Source of the DNA: Paralvinella palmiformis
Lineage: Eukaryota; Annelida; Polychaeta; Terebellida; Alvinellidae
Direction: 5' to 3'
Assembly: GCA_025642065.1 (NCBI GenBank)
Contig: JAODUP010000418.1
Location: forward strand, 296,847-360,846
DNA length: 64,000 nt
A model generated the notes under the pieces. The model was given only the letters and a program-made list of their open reading frames with translations, searched no databases and was not told where the DNA came from. Shown here piece by piece: positions 11,976 to 25,402 of the stretch. Within the stretch, counting starts at the first letter, position 1; every line of letters starts with the position of its first letter. A program made the translations under genes and the position numbers.

Positions 11976-14197
11976 GGAGGGGGAGGGGGAGATCTTTGGT
12001 AAGTGATAATGTATAAGATCTCTCTCTCTCTCTCTCTGTTTCCACCACCCACCCACTCACCCACCCACACACCCAAACAGGCCCCGAAGTCCCATCATCA
12101 GGAATGTGGTTTGAATTTCAAAACTGTATTAAACAAAGGTTTGAATTTTACCAGATGATGTAATTATGAGTGTTATTTCTTTCTATTATACTGTTCATAC
12201 ACCCCCCCCCCCCCAAGAAAAGCCTAGGGATTTATCACACCAGAAAATAAACCAGAAGCTACCCCCCGCTAAGGAATTATGTTGATCAGGGCAAAAGCTT
12301 TTTAAAAAGTCTGAAATATCTCACAAATATAAGTAATACAAATGTTATCCACAGAATCTATTTTTTTAAACACCCAAAAGAGCAGAGTAATCCTTACAAC
12401 CTTAATACGATAGGTACTGGTAATTATTTAGATGTTGAACTTAGATAAGCTTGTGGCTGCGACGGTGAACTACGTCGATATTAGTTTTCGGAGACAAAAG
12501 AATGTTTCACGCTATGATACAAGTGCTGCCATCTAGTGACTGTCAATCAGACTAGGAATCATAACGCGCTAACTACCATCGAAGAGCATAAATATTACTA
12601 TGGGATGGTGCCGCTCAGAAGCGTCAGACACGCAAAGTGAGCCAAGCTCGACGATGGTATATATATATCATTGATATAGTGTTTAGTATTCGTTCCAGTT
12701 CTGGCAGAGTGTTACATTCTCTGCCTGACAAATGAATTAAATGGAAAAGAAATGAGTAAATTCCGTATTTGAGTAACACTAACATGTTTGGTTACTGAAC
12801 ATGTTTGGTGTCTGTCACACGATCTTATTATCACTGGCACACAATTTTAGCCTGCATAGATATTCGCAATTCAAATTTTGTCAAGACTATTTATTTATTC
12901 CTGTGCGTACAGAATTGTGGGGGGGGGGGTATAGATAATAGCCACACGAATTCAACAGAGAATTCGTGGATCTGAACTGGGATACTCGCACATCATAGTG
13001 CACTACCCTAACGCTGAGGCTCCGGTCAGACAAGTCTTATCAAAGTGAATGCTGTTCAGCGGATAGCCAAGGAGCCGTGATGTACATAAGTAGAAAATAC
13101 ATCACATACCGGACTCCGGTCAAAGGCAAACTAGTAGACTGCGTCGTAACCGACACTGAATTTGTCTGAGTAGCACAAAGCAATGTTTTGCGGTCATCCA
13201 TTGTATGCCTGAGCTGTTATTTGGCTAAATCTGAGCCACTGGCCAGCAGTTTGTCTAGACAGTGGCTATGGTGAGCTCTTGTTTGACCGGGCTTCAATTA
13301 ACTGATAAATCGAGCATACAGAAGCTGTGTCGGATGTGAACTTTAGTTGGATGACAGACAGACACACACACACACACACACACACACACTTTTTTTCAAC
13401 AATCCATATATAAGAAGGTAATTTCCCAATAAAACACTCAGGTACAGAAATACATGCATAGAAGATCACCTGCGGATGCATAACAATTTGGAGTCTAGCC
13501 AATCATAAAAACACTTAACTAAAACATGGATCAAACTAAATGAATAGTTTGTTGGTCTAGTGGTAAATTTGGTAAATGAAAGTACAGATTCTCAACAATA
13601 CAGCTCTACATAATATATTTTACCTCAATATATATATGTTGACATAGGTATGTCATAATCTGTCCCCCTACATATCATCGATTCAAAAGTTTGCACAAGT
13701 TCTTTTAACATTACTCTCACGTTGTTGTTGTTTTTTTAAATCCATTCAAACACACCACTAAAGCAACTTTTTGCTGGAAGATCTCGGTTTTGCTTTCGTC
13801 CCAGCTCCAAGCTGCAACATCCGGGGAACTTCTAATGTACGACGACACCGGCGCAGTCACTGACTGAAGTACGATAATAAACTAGCCGGAAGTGGTCGGT
13901 TACTTCACGTGTTGATAAATCGACACTTCAGCAACTGCATCACTTTAATATGATCTCCGTCATTGATAATGATTTTATTTGGGTGGAGGGAGGGGGGTGT
14001 GTGTGTGTTTGTGCTCTATTGTTATCTATAATGATCACATAATAATGCCATATCTATTGAACAATTACCGAAACCTTAGAAAAATAGGCCGTATTAAATC
14101 TCAGCCAGAGATAGAGATCACTCAGGTATGACCGGGTCACTGACTTAACTACGAGAGAATAACGAGATGTGATTATTGATACTTAGCCATGTTACTT
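10996..14197. other. no gene seen; microsatellites
   Basis: Holds (CT)n(GT)n at 11211-11263, (AAT)n at 11769-11792, (TA)n then (GA)n at 11917-11975, C-runs near 12202, G-runs near 12916 and (CA)n near 13362-13389. A minus-strand open stretch around 13745-13875 (reading DVAAWSWDESKTEIFQ) has protein-like composition and a possible AG acceptor, but no donor or match; it is at best a weak exon candidate. Confidence 0.45.
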
Positions 14198-14500
14198 TCA
14201 GTATTCAGTAACATCATCCACCAATACATGGGGTAAATACTTGACAATGTATGCGAATACATGAATAAAGAACATAAAAAAAGAATACAATACCTTTTTA
14301 AAGTATTCATGAATACATTCGCGAATACTTATAATACATTGAAGCACCAACTTTATGCTCAGTTTTATTTGCCAATATGACATATTTACATAGATATATG
14401 ACATATTTATATAGATATATGACATATTTATTTAGATATATGACATATTTATTTAGATATATGACATATTTATTTAGATATGACATATTTATTTAGATAA
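14198..14500 (-). mobile_element. non-autonomous hAT-like terminal fragment with 23-bp tandem repeats
   Basis: The AGTATTCATGAATAC-rich segment and the TTTGCCAATATGACATATTTA block match, in reverse orientation, the right end of the hAT relic at 21880-22065. From about 14390 to 14495 a unit of about 23 bp (GATATATGACATATTTATTTA) is repeated four to five times, so the terminal sequence has been amplified locally. Confidence 0.55.
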
Positions 14501-14676
14501 TGTAGGTGGATGATCCGGTTATGTACAGAGTCTTAACTCATTTTAAATCAGTATGGTCATTTAACATGATCAGCACAGCTAACTTTAATGTTCTGATTTG
14601 AGAAATTAATTTCTTAATTGAATCTAGATCCTCTGGCTACAAATTTCAAACGTGTTATTAGCCAATTCGAAGGAAG

Positions 14677-14820
14677 ATTGATTGACTGATTGATGTTTTA
14701 CGGCCACTTTTGTGTACATGGGAGGCTAAATCGGCAAAGCGACCTCCAAAGGTAATTAAGCGAAGTCAAAGATGAAACAGCCTTCAGATATGTCCACGCC
14801 GAGATTCGAACTCAGGTGGT
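14677..14820 (-). repeat. tRNA-derived SINE, family A, truncated
   Basis: Minus-strand copy lacking the first part of the tRNA-like head. It abuts the next copy directly: the sequence breaks off after the B-box region and the neighbouring element begins with its own ATC-rich 3' tail, so one copy seems to have inserted into, or duplicated beside, the other. Confidence 0.85.
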
Positions 14821-15003
14821 GATGATTGATGTTTTACGGCCACTTTTGTGCACAAGGTAGGCTAAATGGGCCGAGCGACTTCCAAAGGTAACGAGACGAA
14901 GTGAAATACGAAACAACCTTCAGATATGCTGACGCCGGGATTCGAACTCAAGTGGTAGTGATCTGTGGTAGAACGCGCTACCAACTAGACCACCGAGGGG
15001 CCC
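14821..15003 (-). repeat. tRNA-derived SINE, family A, full length
   Basis: Second of two head-to-tail minus-strand copies. It retains the complete head (reverse complement of CTAGACCACCGAGGGGCCC) and body. An open frame from about 14901 runs out of this element and carries no recognisable domain. Confidence 0.85.
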
Positions 15004-16723
15004 ATAATTTGAAGGAAGAAATAACCAGAGAAGATACATTAGAAACAAATAGAGAGGACACCGACAATGAATATTTCCTAGTCGCTCAAAGGTATATCTT
15101 GAAGTGCCGATTATTATGTGATGGCATATTATTAAATAGCATATTTGAGAGAGCTATTTACTGGGGCACATATCAGCAAATGACAAAACTGTGCGAAGAC
15201 AACCAACACATAAGTGATATTAACACATTCTGTTCAGTTTCCAACACAAGTGAATTATCTAATATACATGAGTACATCCTTCTAAAATGGAGGAAAAAAA
15301 CACACACACACACACAATTTTAGAAATAATGACAAATTATGAACTGTGATGTCTTTTTATATTTCTGACAATTTCCTAAGAGATTTGACTGACAGTAACT
15401 GCGCCGTATATTTCGTATACATTAAATTTATTAGCAGGACCACAAAGTCTGATAAAAGTGAAAACGGTTACAGCTCTCGTGTGAACAATACAGATGGATT
15501 TCTGCATTTCCTCTCTTCTCAATTTCTGCTAGTAATTTATTGTTGCAACAACAACAACAACAACGATTTATCGCTTTCGTTGTCATTTTCACAGTCCACT
15601 CCTTATAAGCCTAAATGTCATCACTGAATGGTATTTTATCCAGTCGTCCAACCAAATAGGCCGTCTGTAACCTGAACGTAAACACCTCGAAACTATAATT
15701 GGTGGATGGTGATGATTCTCCTCTTTAACAAAACATTCAGCGAAAGTCAGGCTGAAATCTTTGAAGATGTTACCTCAAGCTGTCTAAAGACAGTTGATTT
15801 AAAACATCTTTAATATGAGTAAAACACGGAGATCCCAAGCCTGCCCATCAAAGTTTTTTTTTTTGGGGGGGGGAGGCGGAGCAGTTTTTCCTTTAGATTG
15901 CTATTTGAATGACTCTTGTCATAGGGGTGCTTTATTAAATTCGCATTATTATTATTAATATTAATTTTGTTGTGATTATGGGACAATGTCTTGCTGCTCT
16001 GAGATACCTAACTTCTGACAGCACTGATGTGATGTGGGGACTTTCTCATATCAGTGTCAAAACAAAACATATTTTTGTAAGGTGATTCCTAACACCAGTT
16101 TATGATTATCTTTTTTCATAAATTTGTACTTCATCTATTCGCGTACACATATGTACTATTTAATAAGTATCAATATAAACATATTCTGGAAGAAACCAAT
16201 TTCTTAATTTCGTAGGGGTGATGAAGATTTCTTCTATTAAAGATAAACCCAACACTCCCCAAAAGCATCACACTTGTGAATCTGCTGGAAACTCTACAAT
16301 ATTTAAATGTTTCCAGGATGAAGCATGGAAAAACCAGGTACGCTAAAGTACACGTGACAACTCAGTAGTGACATCTGGTGAATGACATTAATGCAATAAT
16401 ACTCACTATTACTGGATTTGCAGCGACATTACAATGACTTGATGTTTGTTTTACAACAATTCTGGACGAATGGCTGTAAACTGACAAATGGCTGTAAACT
16501 GACGTATTGGTGAGATAGTTAATATATTCAGACGCCATGAGAATCAGCCAATGCAACAAACCCAACAGAAACAAAATCCTGAATTACTGTGTGACATATT
16601 TCAATTTGATCCAGATGGAACAAATACATGGATCTGCACTGTTAGCCATAAACACTGATGAATAACTCTCTATGATCGTCTGTGTGGCTTGCACTTCAAA
16701 ATAGGTCAGAGTCTCTCTCATGT

Positions 16724-16766
<43 letters not shown>

Positions 16767-16860
16767 AGATTTATTAGAATGCTATATAAATTTCCACAAA
16801 TTCAGAATCCAATGCTTCTGACTTTCTGAAAAGTCAGAAGCATAATGTCTTTTTTGACTC
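15004..16860. other. no gene seen
   Basis: AT-rich unique-looking DNA with short CA, CAA and G/T runs (15299-15316, 15547-15562, 15855-15880) and a (GT)n tract at 16727-16762. Frames of up to about 90 codons have no domain or splice support. Confidence 0.5.
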
Positions 16861-16910
16861 CTTCAAAGACATAGTTTTATTCTGTCATGAACTCTTTCAG
16901 CATGAAGAGA

Positions 16911-17050
16911 ATTACACACGTCTCAGGATGAAAAGTGGCCACTCTGGATTCAGTCCCCTGATGAATCATCCAGAGTTGGAATTCACGGTTCGATATCCTC
17001 TGTGCCTGTGCCTTATTATACACAGCTAAAACACACACACACACACACAC
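16911..17050 (+). repeat. dispersed repeat family B (SINE-like, CA tail)
   Basis: Second copy of the element at 9703-9836, with the same GCCACTCTGGATTCA, ATTCACGGTTCGA and TGTGCCTGTGCCTTATTA blocks and an 18-bp CA tail ending just short of the donor of the exon at 17060-17171 (read on the minus strand). It lies in the downstream intron of that gene. Confidence 0.75.
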
Positions 17051-17059
17051 ACATCCTAC

Positions 17060-17831
17060 CTGGCGATGGCTGATCTGACAGGGATTCCACGTCCACATCC
17101 ACAGATCTACTGGCTGGCCTGGTTGGCGATTGATAATACAGAGACTTGGGAGTAACCGTGGACGGATGGTCCTGAAAATAATAAATTGATACTCTCTGTA
17201 CTCCATAGCTAATTAATTTAAATATTATACACATTTCTGCCCAATAGAAAGGCTACAATTCGTTACCTTTTCTTCTTCTTCATAAATGGTATCCTGTATA
17301 AATATTATTTTCAAATAAAAATTAATAACTGATAAAACATCTTAAAATAATGTAATACGTACTTGTAACACAGTAATCTTACAAATGTTTTAAAAGCTAA
17401 ATTATTATAACAAATAAATTGCGCAGACAAACATTTACACACAGCACCTACGTGTAAAGAAACATATTATTATGCATTTAATTGCCAAAGGCTGATATTC
17501 TGTATTTCATTAAAAAAAACACAGGTATTTGTGTGTTTATGGGGGGGGGGAGAGCGCATCCACATAATAGCCATTAAATTTCACTGCAATTCCCTTTGGT
17601 GGTGTTTGTGTGTGATTGATTGATTGATTGTCTTTTTTTTAAAGATTTCGTTACAGTCACACTTGGGAGATATATGACAATGTCACAAGTAAATTCACAA
17701 GTGCGCGTTCTCTCTCTGTCCGTCTGTCTCTGTGTGTGTGTGTGTGTGTGTTTAGTGTGTGTTTGTCTGAGATTGCATCTCACCTGTTGGAGTTGGTCAA
17801 CAATCACTTGATGAAGATTAATATTACCCAT
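17060..17831 (-). CDS. first coding exons of an unrecognised gene (partial)
   Basis: Three consistent minus-strand exons. Exon a: 17831-17784, ATG then MGNINLHQVIVDQLQQ, donor CAG/GTGAGA. Exon b: 17293-17267, a 27-bp microexon DTIYEEEEK, acceptor TTATACAG and donor AAG/GTAACG. Exon c: 17171-17060, starting DHPSTVTPKSLYYQ and containing SVDVDVESLSDQPSP, acceptor TTTTCAG, donor CAG/GTAGGA, ending in phase 1. All three join in one frame; further exons may lie between them or, certainly, downstream at lower coordinates. The product starts with a short, probably helical segment, then an acidic patch and a Ser/Pro-rich region that looks disordered. I do not recognise the protein. The splice signals and frame agreement make it a real gene start more likely than chance. 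Confidence 0.6.
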
Positions 17832-20128
17832 CGCTGACACAGCAATAGAGCAATCCAGTTATCTCCGACTTAGAGTAGACGAATGGATCTCCACAGTAAC
17901 AATCATTGCTGTGTCGCGCCTACGCAACGAAATAACTGTTATACAGACACAACACGAAAACGGTCACATTCTGACAGAAAGTGACATTTTATCTAGCAGG
18001 GCTTGGAATCAATGATGTGCAGGTGTTCAGCTGAATCAGGAAACGTTAGCAATTACTGACCAGATTCCCATAACAGATGTCAACATGCTAACAACCAGGC
18101 TGATGTATGGCCAAGATTATGGCTGGCGCCGAGATCACTGTACGCTAACATACATAAAGAGCATCATCGCGTCCCAGTTATGGGGGGGGGGGAGGTTTTA
18201 AACACAAGGAAAGCCATAAAAATGGACGGCATTCGTTGAAGCTGTGTTACTTAAAATTATTCCGTTATTGATGTTGTGTGATAAAATTCATTTATTGAAG
18301 AAAAAAAATGCAATTAAATCTAAACGCATGCTAACTCAACAGTGGACTAAAAAATGATATTAACGTAGTTCGGCAGACAAACTAAGTACAATCTCTGAAC
18401 TGCCTCCTGCCCGGCCAATTAAATCATTAGCCAATCAGGCTTGGACACCGAAGTCGGACTCGTACACGATTATGCAGGTGTAGTCAACATGCTCTACATT
18501 CCTGACAACAAGATAATCCTATTATTATCCACCTGTTATCAGCCAGAGCACGTACAGGTAGGTAATGACGAGTAGGCGATCGATAAGATTATCACTTGAT
18601 AGCAAATATATGTAGCAGGGACATTTCACAGTCAACGGCAACTGACCTCTAGCGTTTGTTACACAGAACACCACCGATGTCAAAAGTGAGGACGATCGAT
18701 ATTTTGATGGCATCACGGAAACGAACAGATGTCAACTTGGTTAATAGGGACAGCAACAACGCTGGACTATTGTAGATGCGTAAAGTGACAAACAACGTGT
18801 ATGCGTCTGTGGGTGCTTGTGTCTGCAGTTAGATGTGGTGATGCCAACTGAGTTATGTCGGAGTGTTTTCTGTCGGTATTCAATACTTATGCGAACATAA
18901 CGCGTAATAATGTAATTGGGGATGTCGAATAATAGGTGTCACATGAGGGATTGTGTCTGATAGTGGTGCCGTGATAGTTCGCCGAAACTATCTGAAAATA
19001 TTCCTTATTATAAATGAATTAATGGTGTTTCTAGTGCGCTGAAATTTATTTGATTGGATTTGGACGTAACAAAGAAATGTGGAAATAAGGGCTGTTTACT
19101 GCTAACAATTTCAATAAAAAATAAAAATATAATTTGCTGTATTTGTGGCAGAAATTAAACTTTGCTGTTAGGTATACTATGAAGTGATAATTGAATAAAC
19201 AAAATTTTTGATAATAAGACAATATCTTCTATGCACTGAAAATGTAAGAATTATGGAATAAAATGTGCAAGTCTCTCTCAGTAGACTGTTTAAAGGTTAT
19301 CCATTTTATTTATATCCAAGAAGATATGCAAACATATTGAAGTCAATTGTAGAATGTATTAAACATGCAATATTCTGAAGAGAAATATACTCAGTTTAGG
19401 TGTGCCATCAAGCAACTGAAATCCAGACTGAAAAGAGGGAATATGTATATGTGAATTCACTAGCTAGAAATCAAATATGTTCAACTCTGAAGAGCTATTA
19501 TAATACAGTAACCTGGACAGCATCAGTCGGGCATTTAGGGTTTCATTGAGAAATCCGTCATAATATGAACAATCTTCTTGATCATATAAGGTCATTTATT
19601 TTAAGGTATCGGTCGATAAAAAATATTTAGCATTATTTTCAAAATCAAGCTACGGTAGCATGAGAGAAATTGGACGCTGGAAATTTTTTTGCACACAACC
19701 TGTTGTTTTATGTTATTGCAGCACTTTTAAAGGTCATGGGCCATGCTAAATATCGAACTGAGGCAGAAAGCAAGCAGGGGTCATAACAATTACCAGTCTA
19801 TTCAATACCCTGTTGAAATTGAATATATGACAGGCTAAGCTTGAATGGTCTGCAAAAACAATTACGGGACTAATTGGCAGACAGACAGTAATAAATCCAC
19901 TCGATCATGATGATAATATGGTATCATTTTTGTTGGTGGCATATTTGTTTTTAAGTTTGAATGGTCTGCAAAAACAATTACGGGACTAATTGGCAGACAG
20001 ACAGTAATAAATCCACTCGATCATGATGATAATATGGTATAATTTTTGTTGGTGGCATATTTGTTTTTAAGTTTTAAATCAGTCAATCAGTATTTCTGTC
20101 ATTTTTCAGCCACCCAACAAAACCAATC
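17832..20128. other. 5' flank of the 17-kb gene, then AT-rich DNA
   Basis: The part up to about 18750 is less AT-rich and may hold the promoter and 5' UTR of the minus-strand gene starting at 17831; no specific promoter motif is claimed. From 18900 on it is AT-rich. It includes the 116-bp tandem duplication listed separately. Confidence 0.4.
19841..20073. repeat. tandem duplication of a 116-bp segment
   Basis: TTGAATGGTCTGCAAAAACA and everything following it to ATATTTGTTTTTAAG recurs 116 bp later with only one or two differences (for example GTATCATTTT versus GTATAATTTT). Two copies only, so this is a recent local duplication and not a satellite. Confidence 0.9.
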
Positions 20129-20729
20129 TTAAAGGGACAGTCCACCCTCAGAAAATATTAAAAAAATATCTAATGCTTAGACCAAAAATTACCCAATACT
20201 AATATCATAGATATAGGGAAATAATCCAAATTACTGGATGGCCGCCATTACGGTGGCTGCTCCGGAAGCCAGATTTGAAAGCGGGAAGGCGAAAACTGAA
20301 ATATTCTGACGTCACATCAGCGATCTCTATACTGACGTGGATTATAATTTCTTGAGCGTTAATATCTGAGCCATCTTGAATCATCTTCCTCTTGTCAGGC
20401 TCCTTCTGGCTCAAACTGATATGGTTTATACGTCATTCATGACGTAATTTTAACAAGATAATGCCGTTTAGTTTGGGAATAATTCTTTGCTCACACTCGT
20501 TTACATGCTTTTCTACGGGGTCTACTAACTTCAGGTCAACCGGATATGCTGAGGTGACGTCAGCATTCAGGAACTTCCGATCTCTGTTTAGCTTCAAAAT
20601 TGCAGCACCCACTTGCCATTAAAAGTCTATTAATCATTTACACATTTTGACATTATTTATTATATTTGTGAGTATAGCTGTATTAGTCCTGACAATTTAA
20701 AAATGAAGGTGGACTATCCATCCCTTTAA
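20129..20729. mobile_element. TTAA-flanked MITE, copy 1
   Basis: Both ends are TTAA followed by inverted termini: left TTAAAGGGACAGTCCACCCT, right (reverse complement) TTAAAGGGATGGATAGTCCA. The internal sequence, including ATCATAGATATAGGGAAATAAT and a GACGTCA stretch, is shared with 46952-47693. TTAA flanks are characteristic of piggyBac-type insertion; no transposase is present, so this is a non-autonomous element. Confidence 0.8.
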
Positions 20730-20893
20730 CAATGGTTTCTGAATTATCACGAAAGAGCCATGAATTAAAGCTTCATTTGTGTGTTGGCACAGTTTCGTGA
20801 TAAAGGCATTAAGTCCTACGCCAAGGCATAATGACAGAGAAAGAGCAATATATGACATAACCAAACAAAATCTGAATGGATTTCAAAAGTTAT

Positions 20894-21070
20894 GATGATG
20901 ATTGTTGTTTTACGGCCATTTCTTGTGCACATGGTAGGCTAAACGGGCCAAGTGACCTCAAAGGTAATGAAGCAAAGTCAAAGATGAAACAACCTTCCAT
21001 GCCAGGATTCGAACACGGGTGGTAGTGATCTGTGGTCCAACATGCCACTGCTAGACCACAGAGGCGCCCC
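20894..21070 (-). repeat. tRNA-derived SINE, family A
   Basis: Minus-strand copy with a small deletion in the body (the segment equivalent to CAGATATGCCCACG is missing). The tRNA-like head is intact (reverse complement of TGCTAGACCACAGAGGCGCC). Confidence 0.85.
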
Positions 21071-21144
21071 CTGGATTTCAAAAGTGAAGATGTGATCAGA
21101 TCTAAATGACTGAGCATGAAATGATAGTTGGATGATTTATTTTA

Positions 21145-22065
21145 TTAACTAATTCAGCATTAGAATGTATTCAAATACCAACTTCACAGTATTCGTATTC
21201 ATATTTCAATACTTTGAGGAAAAGGGGTAAAGTATTCATAGACTTTCTAAAGTATTCAGATTTTGAATACTTCCATGAATACCTGTGAAAATATGTGCAC
21301 ATATTTGAAATGACCTTTAATAATAAAAGCACCACAATACAAACTGGATACCTTAGATATAACATAGTTGACTGCACATGACTGCAACCTTCTTCAAGAT
21401 CTATGCAATGCTTTAACTCAACCTGAAGAGGCCACAGACTACATGCAGGGACAGAATATTATCACATCCAGTTATGCGGTGCCATGTGTGATTGGACTTA
21501 AGGCTGCATTGAACAACATGGTCTGGTCACAGCTTTGAAGAAATCAGTGAAAAATCAACTAACACAGTTTGAGTCCTGTCAAGTGTTCAGATTATCTGCG
21601 GCTCTAGACCACTGTTTCAAGCTACAGTGGTGTGCGCCAGACATAGAAACATCTGCACTATTGAAGGCTGAAGCATTGTCAAAATTGGTACAGTGCTGCG
21701 TAGGTATTCCAGCAACTTCTGCACTCCATGGAGTGCCTTTTCAGCATTGCTGGCCGAATGTTTCACCTCAACTGATGCTGGTGCACTGACAGAATGTTTA
21801 ATGATGTGTATATAATGTAAATAATATGTTATTATCGTGTATATAAATAAGTATACATATACGTGCATCAATAATATGTATACAAATATCTATATAAATT
21901 AAATATGTCATATTGGCAAATCAAACTGAACATAAAATTGTTGTTTTAAAGTATTCTACATATTCATGAATATTTTCAAAAGGTATTCGTATATGTTCTC
22001 TGTTCATGTATTTGTATGATTGAAAAATATTCGTATTCGAATACATTGTGAATTATTCACACTAT
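21145..22065 (+). pseudogene. hAT-family transposon relic
   Basis: The plus-strand frame 21535-21789 contains a segment reading FRLSAALDHCFKLQW, which fits the conserved 'LDpRfK' block of hAT transposases, and runs on to a stop after about 84 codons. It is flanked on both sides by similar TATTC/GAATAC-rich sequences (21150-21290 and 21950-22065) of the kind expected at element ends. The transposase is a short remnant with most of the catalytic region missing. Confidence 0.55.
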
Positions 22066-22069
22066 ATTT

Positions 22070-24638
22070 TGTTTGATGCAGCGACTTAAAAACAATTTAT
22101 GTTCCTAAAATATTTCACATGAGGGAATTAACAGTGTCCAATTTCTCGGGGATGGCCAAAATATCCAGGTTAGTCTATGTTGAATAACTAGAAAAAATAT
22201 TTTTTTCAGGTTTATTTCAAACATTTCCTTGATCAATATAGATCTACTAGATCTATACTTTAAATGGTGGCATTAAGAGCTGACAGACGAGTGTTTCCTT
22301 ATTCTATTCAAAAGAGGGCAGCACGTGTTTGGACTTCATTCACCAGATGGCAGCAGTTCAGAGCGAGGTTTGAACAGATCGCTTGGAAAAAACATGCTGA
22401 CATCAGCTTGAAGTACTGACAACCTTCCACCCTAGTTAAATATCTGTACATATCTAAGCATTGTCAAAGTATAGCCTGGCATCAATTTAATTATTGATAA
22501 CTGTGCATAAAGCAATATAACGAATGGGAATTTTGTTTGTTCCACGTACATCGACAATGCTTAGTCAAATAAGTATTAATCATCCTTGTTGTTATTAGAA
22601 TATAGGCTTGAACGATGACAAAACAATACTGTGGTCACTTCTCACTTATTAATGCCCACAATGTCTTTCTGGTGTGATGACTCACCGAAATTTATCCAAA
22701 AAGCTGGATACCACGTGGCTGATTAATTAATTAATTATCACGCATGCTCAGTGTTGGTACGCACAGAGTGGTGACGTTACACACAAAAACTAGCAAAACT
22801 ATACAAAAATACATATATGAATTGTTGATGAGGTCTTTACACAAATCTGTGTTTCGCCAAGCTAAAACGAACATAGCCGAATATTCATAGGGATGCCGTA
22901 AATCGATATGGCACATGATTGTTGCTGAGGACCTGAATTTCTCCGCACGCGTGATTAAAATAACCACGTACTGTAAAATATTTAGCTTGAAAAATAATCA
23001 TAAAATTAAAATATAAAACCTTCAGTTATAATATGACAGAGTAGGAGGAAAATGTCCAAAGAATCAGTTTAATTAAGTACTCACCCTCATGGGGTCTTTT
23101 ATTTACCATACACCATTTATATAACTGTATTTGCTAAGAAACCAATGAACTTTATAACATTTTCAGTCATTCTCGAAGTAAAAGGTACGTCGAAAATTCG
23201 TGAAATCAATCTTTGAAATGGCAGGAGGTTGTTAGAAACGTTATGATAACATTAGCACAAGGAAGATCAGACTCAAAAATAATGCAACAGGTTTTCCCGG
23301 CACAAAGCACACATTTTCTCATCAAAACTATCTTTGTGTGTGTGTGTGTGTGTAACCTACACAACAAAACCAACATGTCTGTGTACCAAGTAACATTTCA
23401 TTACGTCAAACCTCATGATTTCCTAAGCCGAGTTTTAAACTTCGTCGACTTGATATCGTGTTTACTAATAAATATTACGCACCAGGGGAAGATAATTGAC
23501 AGTATCTCTCTCTCATCATATTATTTTAGACGCCACAATACATAGATTCCGATCAACAACAGGGGACAGTTATAAATCTTGTATAAATAACGCAAAAGTA
23601 ATATATGTCCAAATATCAAATAACTCGTATCTCAATCACCACCAAGTAAGCTAGGATGTTATAAACTTATAGTGGTGGTGTATCAGTGGACCGCTGTGAA
23701 GTCTGGCTTCTTTTTCTTTCCATTCGATGGAACCGTGTACGGTACTGGTAATTTAGGAGCTGCGCCGTACAGAACAATAGTACAGGCAGTGGCGATAAAT
23801 AAAGCCGTGTTACTTTTATAAGTGGCGGCTATTTACATTAGAGTTGTTACGCCGGTCTTGAGGGGTGTTTCATATTTCACTTCGTCTCATTCTCTCCGGT
23901 GGCGTTCGGGGCCCATTTAGCCTACCATAGGAACAAAAATTGGCCCCACATTTACACACACACACACACACACAATATATATATATATAGACACACACAC
24001 ACACACACACACTATGCAATATTTGATAGAAGGCCGAATATTAATAGTGCAAATGTGAATTTAGAAGAATTTGTTTTATATAAATGGCATACTATCTCTA
24101 TCTCATATATATATATATATATAAATAGAGAGAGAGAGAGAGAGACTCAGAGAGAGACTTTTTAATACAACCGACGTTTTTAATGATATATCAGTACATA
24201 ACAGTCATTATGATTTAGTGTCGCTACCGTTAGCCTTAAGATATGCAGGATGATACAACGGGCCTATTGTAAACACTGAACCGACAACAAGGTTATGGGT
24301 ATCAGTGTATGTAGTCCCCCCCCCACACACACACACACTGGCACAAGACGTATGTGAGACCAGACGTATTGGTCAAAAACGCTGAAAGCATGGATGCACC
24401 AGGACGCACACATACGCCCACACACTTGATGGGCAATGCTGATCTCACTATCAAATATAGGAATCAGCAGATGGTAATATATTGACAAAAGTTCTGAAAC
24501 TGCATAAAGAAAACAAACAAAAAGATGAGAAGTGAAAAAAAACTGGTAAAAACTGCTAAAAAAACCCCGGACAAGAACAGCTTACATTATAGCTGACACC
24601 AGTGACAGACAACAGGTGGGTTATTTATAACACACACA

Positions 24639-24671
<33 letters not shown>

Positions 24672-25402
24672 TTAAAAACGCCGGTTATCTAAATAGATAA
24701 AACATCTGAGAGATGGTAGTTGTTGATGGGAGAAATGTCAATAGCTAAATATTGACTACTGACACAGAAATCAGTTAATACAGACATATCCGTCCCTAAG
24801 CTATTTATGGTGAGCGGTATTTATTTTTTAGCCAAACAATATTTTTTTCTAGACAGTCAATACTAATCCAATACAACTTAGAAGAGACCCGTTCGTCGAA
24901 TAATAGACGGCACTTTTATCCAAACCATTATCTTAAACTGCCAAGTCATTTCTATCTAACTAAATGTCAAACAAACTGGGACTAGATTTAAGTATCATAT
25001 CGGTGGAAGTGTCGCTACTGGGGGGGGGGGGGTATCACAATAGGTATTGTGCACATCCCACCCTCCCACACACAGAGAGAGATTTTTAGTGCCATTGTCA
25101 GCGAGTTTACCTAGAAAAGAACAATAACAGCCTGGACCTGACTACACAGTCAACGGCATGGTTAATACTGAGACATAAGATAAAAACCTAGCAAGTAGCA
25201 TAGATTATAGAGCATACAATGGACTGACGACTTCCACCACACAGCGCACTTAGAACAACAACAATATATATATATATATATTGCTCACTGCTGTATAATG
25301 TTGTCTTTGGCAGCCAGATCTTTCTTCATACAAAATGTTGGGCTATGTTCAAATTGGTGATTTACTGATTGGGCATTGAGACAATTTCTTTGCATTGTAA
25401 TA
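22070..25402. other. no gene seen; microsatellites and a SINE fragment
   Basis: AT-rich DNA with (GT)n at 23335-23352, CA/TA/GA tracts at 23955-24145 and (CA)n at 24639-24669. A plus-strand fragment of SINE family A lies at about 23856-23945. Frames here are products of low complexity or lack support. Confidence 0.5.
23856..23945 (+). repeat. SINE family A, 3' fragment
   Basis: Matches the body of the element (GGGTGTTTCAT, CCCATTTAGCCTACCAT, AAAATTGGCC) with more divergence than other copies and without the tRNA-like head. Confidence 0.65.
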
